DNA of 16,087 nt, taken from Deltaproteobacteria bacterium. Its GTDB lineage: Bacteria; UBA10199; SBBF01. The stretch is taken from contig JACQOY010000067.1 in the NCBI GenBank assembly GCA_016207765.1, positions 1 to 16,087 of the forward strand, written 5' to 3'. Shown piece by piece: positions 13,658 to 16,087 of the stretch (its first letter is position 1; each line of letters starts with the position of its first letter). A program made the position numbers and the translations under genes. The notes under the pieces were generated by a model. It was not told the origin of the DNA and did no database searches. It was given only the letters and a program-made list of their open reading frames with translations.

Positions 13658-14329
13658 TCACTCCTGATCCCACTGGCTTGCAAAATCCGGATACATCCCA
13701 ACGGCAAGTTGATATAGGTCAGGCGAATTGATATTAAATCCGATACAGACATAGGCATCATCGTAATTATCAGGAAGTAACTTTGCGATCGCACAATCGC
13801 TATCGACACTGTACCTTGCGGCATCTTCTATGATTGCACTCATTTCAAGAAATCCCGGGCTATCGGTGATATAGTCAACATCAACTATGCTCTGCAGGGG
13901 AGTTGTGCCACATCCGTCTAAATCACGTGTTGTTAATTGCATTGGGATTTCTACTGAACAACCTTCTCTATAAAGTGTTCCTACAAAATTTTCTGATGTG
14001 ACATGAAATGTGGGTGAATAGGACGTCTCTGGATTGTATTCATCGGCAGTTTCAATGGCAAGATCAACATCTTCAGAAACACCGAGCGCAACCTCTGCAT
14101 CATCGGTTTTAAAAACATCTATGTAATTCCAACCACTCCCAGAGGGTACACATAATTCTTCATCTGTTGTTTGTTTGATAGGAAATTGTTGATTAGTTGC
14201 TACGTAGTAAACAGGCGCATTCTCAACAAATATCCTGCCGTGCTCGAGAGAAGCGGGAATATCACTCTCTTTGTTTTTAAATTGAGGGGTTTCACTACAG
14301 GCAAGCAAATAAAGAAGAGCTGGAAATAT
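13658..14329 (-). CDS. Putative lipoprotein of unknown function, non-standard start
   Basis: The frame begins with a hydrophobic stretch ending in a lipobox (FPALLYLLAC), then a polar mature domain of about 210 residues with several further cysteines that could form disulfides. I do not recognise a domain; a lipid-anchored envelope protein is the inference. The difficulty is the start: a perfect AGGAGG (14335-14340) is followed after five bases by ATA at 14327-14329, in frame. The only usual start codon is a TTG at 14308, too late to include the signal peptide. Either ATA is used, or a base is wrong, or a frameshift separates this from a neighbouring frame with RRLLYFQLFFICL, which would give a more normal signal. 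The region is more AT-rich than its neighbours, hinting at transfer. Confidence 0.65.
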   Translation of the reverse strand: MFPALLYLLACSETPQFKNKESDIPASLEHGRIFVENAPVYYVATNQQFPIKQTTDEELCVPSGSGWNYIDVFKTDDAEVALGVSEDVDLAIETADEYNPETSYSPTFHVTSENFVGTLYREGCSVEIPMQLTTRDLDGCGTTPLQSIVDVDYITDSPGFLEMSAIIEDAARYSVDSDCAIAKLLPDNYDDAYVCIGFNINSPDLYQLAVGMYPDFASQWDQE

Positions 14330-14441
14330 AGTAACCTCCTGAATAAAATAACTCTTCCCCTTATTATCGGCAGGTCTTGAAAAAAAGTGCTAAGTTTTTT
14401 GTCCAAAATCAGACACTGCTAAAAAAATTAATAATTTCATC

Positions 14442-14447
14442 ATTATA
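14442..14447 (-). promoter_or_regulatory. Perfect -10 box upstream of the lipoprotein gene
   Basis: TATAAT on the minus strand, about 112 bases before the putative lipoprotein start. No good -35 was found at 16-18 bases. If used, it gives a leader of about 105 bases. Confidence 0.35.
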
Positions 14448-14466
14448 GGCCTGATATTTTTTTATT

Positions 14467-14590
14467 AAAAATGGACAATTCCGCCATTTTTGGGCCCAAC
14501 CCCAAGGGGGCCTCTTCGAGGAAGGGCCTTCCGGTAGAGGGTGGCTCCGTTGCAGACGGGTTTGCGCCGACCTCTCGATCCCAAAAAACT
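14467..14590. other. Hairpin-rich non-coding stretch between lipoprotein and hicA
   Basis: This stretch holds several short perfect stems. On the plus strand AAAAATGG (14467-14474) pairs with CCATTTTT (14484-14491). On the minus strand GGAAG/CTTCC, CCTC/GAGG and GGCCC/GGGCC follow one another. It is GC-rich inside an AT-rich surrounding. The frames across it do not resemble proteins and I could not identify it as a known RNA. It could be a terminator cluster, a small structured RNA or a repeat remnant. Confidence 0.35.
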
Positions 14591-14592
14591 GG

Positions 14593-14621
14593 TTGACTTT
14601 GCAACTGTATTCAGTTACAAA
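14593..14621 (+). promoter_or_regulatory. Promoter of hicAB
   Basis: TTGACT (14593-14598; five of six), 17 bases, TACAAA (14616-14621; four of six). The ATG of hicA follows after six bases, so the message would be leaderless or almost so; no Shine-Dalgarno is present. Confidence 0.55.
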
Positions 14622-14626
14622 CTGAA
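14610..14626. promoter_or_regulatory. Perfect inverted repeat over the hicAB -10 box (candidate HicB operator)
   Basis: TTCAGTT, ACA, AACTGAA is a perfect 7-bp inverted repeat covering the -10 box. A further AACTG at 14603-14607 pairs with CAGTT (14612-14616), giving three AACTG half-sites. HicB-type ribbon-helix-helix antitoxins bind such repeats at their own promoter, so autoregulation is a reasonable inference. Confidence 0.6.
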
Positions 14627-14627
14627 G

Positions 14628-14867
14628 ATGGCGGACATAAAGGTTATTTTGCAGAAAATCCAGCGGGGGGAAATTCTCAAAGTGCAGGAGGCCGAGGCGA
14701 TATTGAAACATTGGGGTTATCTTTATCGACCCGGAAAGGGAAGCCATCAGAATTGGAAGCACCCGATCAAGCCCAAAATTTTGACGATTGCTGTTCATGG
14801 GAAGGAGCTTCCCCGATACATCACCCGGGAGCTTAAAAAATTGATGGAGGAACAAAATGAAACATAA
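14628..14867 (+). CDS. hicA: HicA-type toxin, mRNA interferase
   Basis: HicA toxins cut mRNA and tmRNA in the cytoplasm. The 79-residue protein has the double-stranded RNA-binding-like fold pattern: an N-terminal helix pair, GYLYRPGKGSHQNW with catalytic H40, and HGKELPRYITRELKKL, the typical HicA ending. The ATG at 14628 is the conserved start (MADIKVILQKI); a longer frame from 14541 runs through the hairpin-rich stretch and is rejected. It is toxin-first, and its end overlaps the hicB start by 11 bases, so the two are translationally coupled. All key residues are present, so the toxin looks intact. Confidence 0.88.
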   Translation: MADIKVILQKIQRGEILKVQEAEAILKHWGYLYRPGKGSHQNWKHPIKPKILTIAVHGKELPRYITRELKKLMEEQNET

Positions 14868-15183
14868 ATACAAAGTCAACATTACCTGGGATCCCGACGA
14901 CAAAATCTATGTCGCCGAGGTGCCGGAACTCGACGGCTGTATGTCGCACGGAAAAACCGAATTCGAAGCGTTAAAAAATGTGGAGAAGGCCATCGATGGC
15001 TGGATTCATACGGCAAAAGAATTCAATATGCCAATACCCGAACCGCTCCCCGCCAAAAAGTTTTCCGGATCTTTTAACGTGCGGATTCCAAGGGATATCC
15101 ACCGCGGGCTGGTTTTAAAGGCAACCGAAAATAAAATCAGTCTTAATCACCTGGTTTCTCAAATTCTCTCCCGAGCTGTTTAA
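14857..15183 (+). CDS. hicB: HicB-type antitoxin with C-terminal ribbon-helix-helix
   Basis: The 108-residue protein has the HicB partial RNase H-like fold in residues 1-65 (VNITWDPDDKIYVAEVPELDG, then GKTEFEALKNVEKAIDGW), the part that binds HicA. Residues ~68-108 (SGSFNVRIPRDIH, then NKISLNHLVSQILSRAV) form an Arc/CopG-type ribbon-helix-helix DNA-binding domain. This two-domain form neutralises the toxin and represses the operon. The ATG at 14857 lies inside the hicA end; GGAGG at 14846-14850 serves as ribosome binding site. The repeat at 14610-14626 is its likely target. Confidence 0.88.
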   Translation: MKHKYKVNITWDPDDKIYVAEVPELDGCMSHGKTEFEALKNVEKAIDGWIHTAKEFNMPIPEPLPAKKFSGSFNVRIPRDIHRGLVLKATENKISLNHLVSQILSRAV

Positions 15184-15187
15184 TTCG

Positions 15188-15215
15188 TTGGAATTAATCC
15201 GGACTGTGTTAAATT
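15188..15215 (+). promoter_or_regulatory. Possible promoter of the prepilin peptidase gene
   Basis: TTGGAA (15188-15193), 16 bases, TAAATT (15210-15215); each box matches consensus at four of six positions. The ATG follows after six bases with no Shine-Dalgarno, the same geometry as hicA and the XRE gene. Support is weaker than for those. Confidence 0.35.
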
Positions 15216-15221
15216 CGCTCC

Positions 15222-16070
15222 ATGTCCCAGGAAACCATTTTCATTTTGGAAGCGTTGCTTTTCGGCCTGGTAATCGGGTCTTTTTTGAACGTCTGCATTT
15301 ACCGCCTCCCACTGCAAAAATCGCTGGGGGGACGGTCATTTTGCCCGGTGTGCGCGCAACAAATTCCCTGGTACGATAATATTCCCGTCTTGAGTTTTCT
15401 TATCCTGCGCGGCCGTTGCCGGTTTTGCCGGGGGCGCATCAGCCTTCAATATCCCCTGGTCGAAATCATCGCGGGGGGCCTTTCGGTGTTGACACTGCTT
15501 CACGTTTCTTATGAACTCGACCGCTATTTCATCTGGTATCTTCTCTTTGTCGCCCCGCTGATTGTTCTTTCGTTCATCGACCTGCACCATCGCATTCTGC
15601 CCGATATCATTACGTTGCCGGGAATCGTGGCGGGGGTGGGAACCGTTCTCATTCTTAAATGGCCCTTCTGGAAGGAAGCGCTCATTTATTCCTCGGCCGG
15701 TGTTGTTGTCGGAGGGGGGGCCCTTCTCCTTTTGGGCACATTCTATACCCTTATCCGTAAACGGGAGGGGATGGGGGGAGGGGATGTCAAATTGTGCGCC
15801 ATGCTGGGGGCTTTTCTGGGGTGGAAGGCGATGGTCTTTGTTTTTTTGATCAGCTCGGTTTTGGCCATTCTCTATGCCGTCGTGTCGCTTCTTATGCCCC
15901 GTGCCGAGAGCCGGACTAAAGAAGCCGGGCCGATGATCATCCCTTACGGCCCTTTTTTGGCGATGGCGGCCCTACTTTTCTATTTCTACGGTCTGGAAAT
16001 CACTACTTTCTATTTTTCTCTTGTCGGTATTTCCTCAAATCCTGTTTTTACCCCGATAACCCCTTACTGA
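15222..16070 (+). CDS. Prepilin peptidase / N-methyltransferase (A24 aspartic protease)
   Basis: This inner-membrane enzyme cleaves the leader of type IV prepilins or type II secretion pseudopilins and methylates the new N-terminus. The 282-residue protein has an N-terminal membrane segment (residues 5-26; VIGSFLNVCIYRLP), a cytoplasmic zinc-type loop with C41/C44 (CPVC) and C66/C69 (CRFC), and several further membrane segments. The catalytic aspartates are D120 (SFIDLHHR) and D188 (GMGGGDVKL). Length is normal for PilD/GspO. The four-cysteine loop implies the bifunctional form. No pilus or secretion genes are in the window. The TGA stop is at 16068-16070. Confidence 0.93.
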   Translation: MSQETIFILEALLFGLVIGSFLNVCIYRLPLQKSLGGRSFCPVCAQQIPWYDNIPVLSFLILRGRCRFCRGRISLQYPLVEIIAGGLSVLTLLHVSYELDRYFIWYLLFVAPLIVLSFIDLHHRILPDIITLPGIVAGVGTVLILKWPFWKEALIYSSAGVVVGGGALLLLGTFYTLIRKREGMGGGDVKLCAMLGAFLGWKAMVFVFLISSVLAILYAVVSLLMPRAESRTKEAGPMIIPYGPFLAMAALLFYFYGLEITTFYFSLVGISSNPVFTPITPY

Positions 16071-16087
16071 TAATTATAGTTAAATTA

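Noticed and set aside
13498..13824. 108-codon minus-strand open frame with hydrophobic segments
   Set aside because: It overlaps the lipoprotein gene in another frame, has no ribosome site, and its hydrophobic look follows from the frame shift.
14541..14627. N-terminal extension of hicA by 29 codons
   Set aside because: It would run through the promoter and operator and is not part of the HicA family.
14409..14903. 164-codon minus-strand open frame
   Set aside because: It is antisense to hicA, runs through the hairpin-rich stretch, and its translation resembles no family.

Overview
The window looks like a chromosomal segment of a Gram-negative bacterium, roughly 50% GC. A lipoprotein with a Leu-Leu-Ala-Cys lipobox and a prepilin peptidase support this. 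The mix of palindromic repeats, a very large TPR-like protein and GatCA would fit a deltaproteobacteria-like or candidate-phylum genome, but that placement is an inference. No rRNA, tRNA or CRISPR array was seen.

Layout. (1) 1-3339, minus: one uninterrupted reading frame of 1113 codons that runs off the left edge and encodes a helical-repeat (TPR-like) protein. It has no stop inside the window. (2) 3340-3559: AT-rich intergenic region, then a sigma70-type promoter and a near-perfect palindrome in front of a plus-strand AAA_14/DUF4143-type ATPase (3560-4768). (3) 4792-8806, minus: a histidine-biosynthesis cluster in the order hisB-hisH-hisA-hisF-(RRM gene)-hisI. An RRM/glycine-rich RNA-binding protein gene and a strong terminator lie between hisF and hisI. 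hisG, hisD, hisC and hisE are not here. (4) 8854-9959, minus: an XRE regulator and a nucleotidyltransferase-like protein, a toxin-antitoxin-like pair directly upstream of hisB. (5) 10033-11208, minus: a rhodanese-ThiF/MoeB fusion. (6) 11308-13404, minus: a zinc-ribbon protein, gatC and gatA. (7) 13658-14329, minus: an AT-rich lipoprotein gene with an unusual start. (8) 14628-15183, plus: a HicAB toxin-antitoxin pair. (9) 15222-16070, plus: a prepilin peptidase.

Two patterns stand out. First, six palindromic repeat elements sit in and between the core-metabolism genes. Two lie in-frame inside coding sequence, one in each subunit of imidazole-glycerol-phosphate synthase (HisF and HisH). A third supplies the C-terminus and stop codon of HisA. 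A fourth supplies the Shine-Dalgarno sequence of hisH. Two others form the leader regions of the moeB-like gene and of gatC. Second, several accessory genes (ATPase, XRE regulator, hicA, and less clearly the prepilin peptidase) have promoter-like -35/-10 boxes ending only 6-8 bases before the start codon. This is the geometry of leaderless mRNAs, and at three of them an inverted repeat lies on the promoter. Neighbouring genes such as the RRM gene, the zinc-ribbon gene, the nucleotidyltransferase gene and hisH have clear Shine-Dalgarno sequences.
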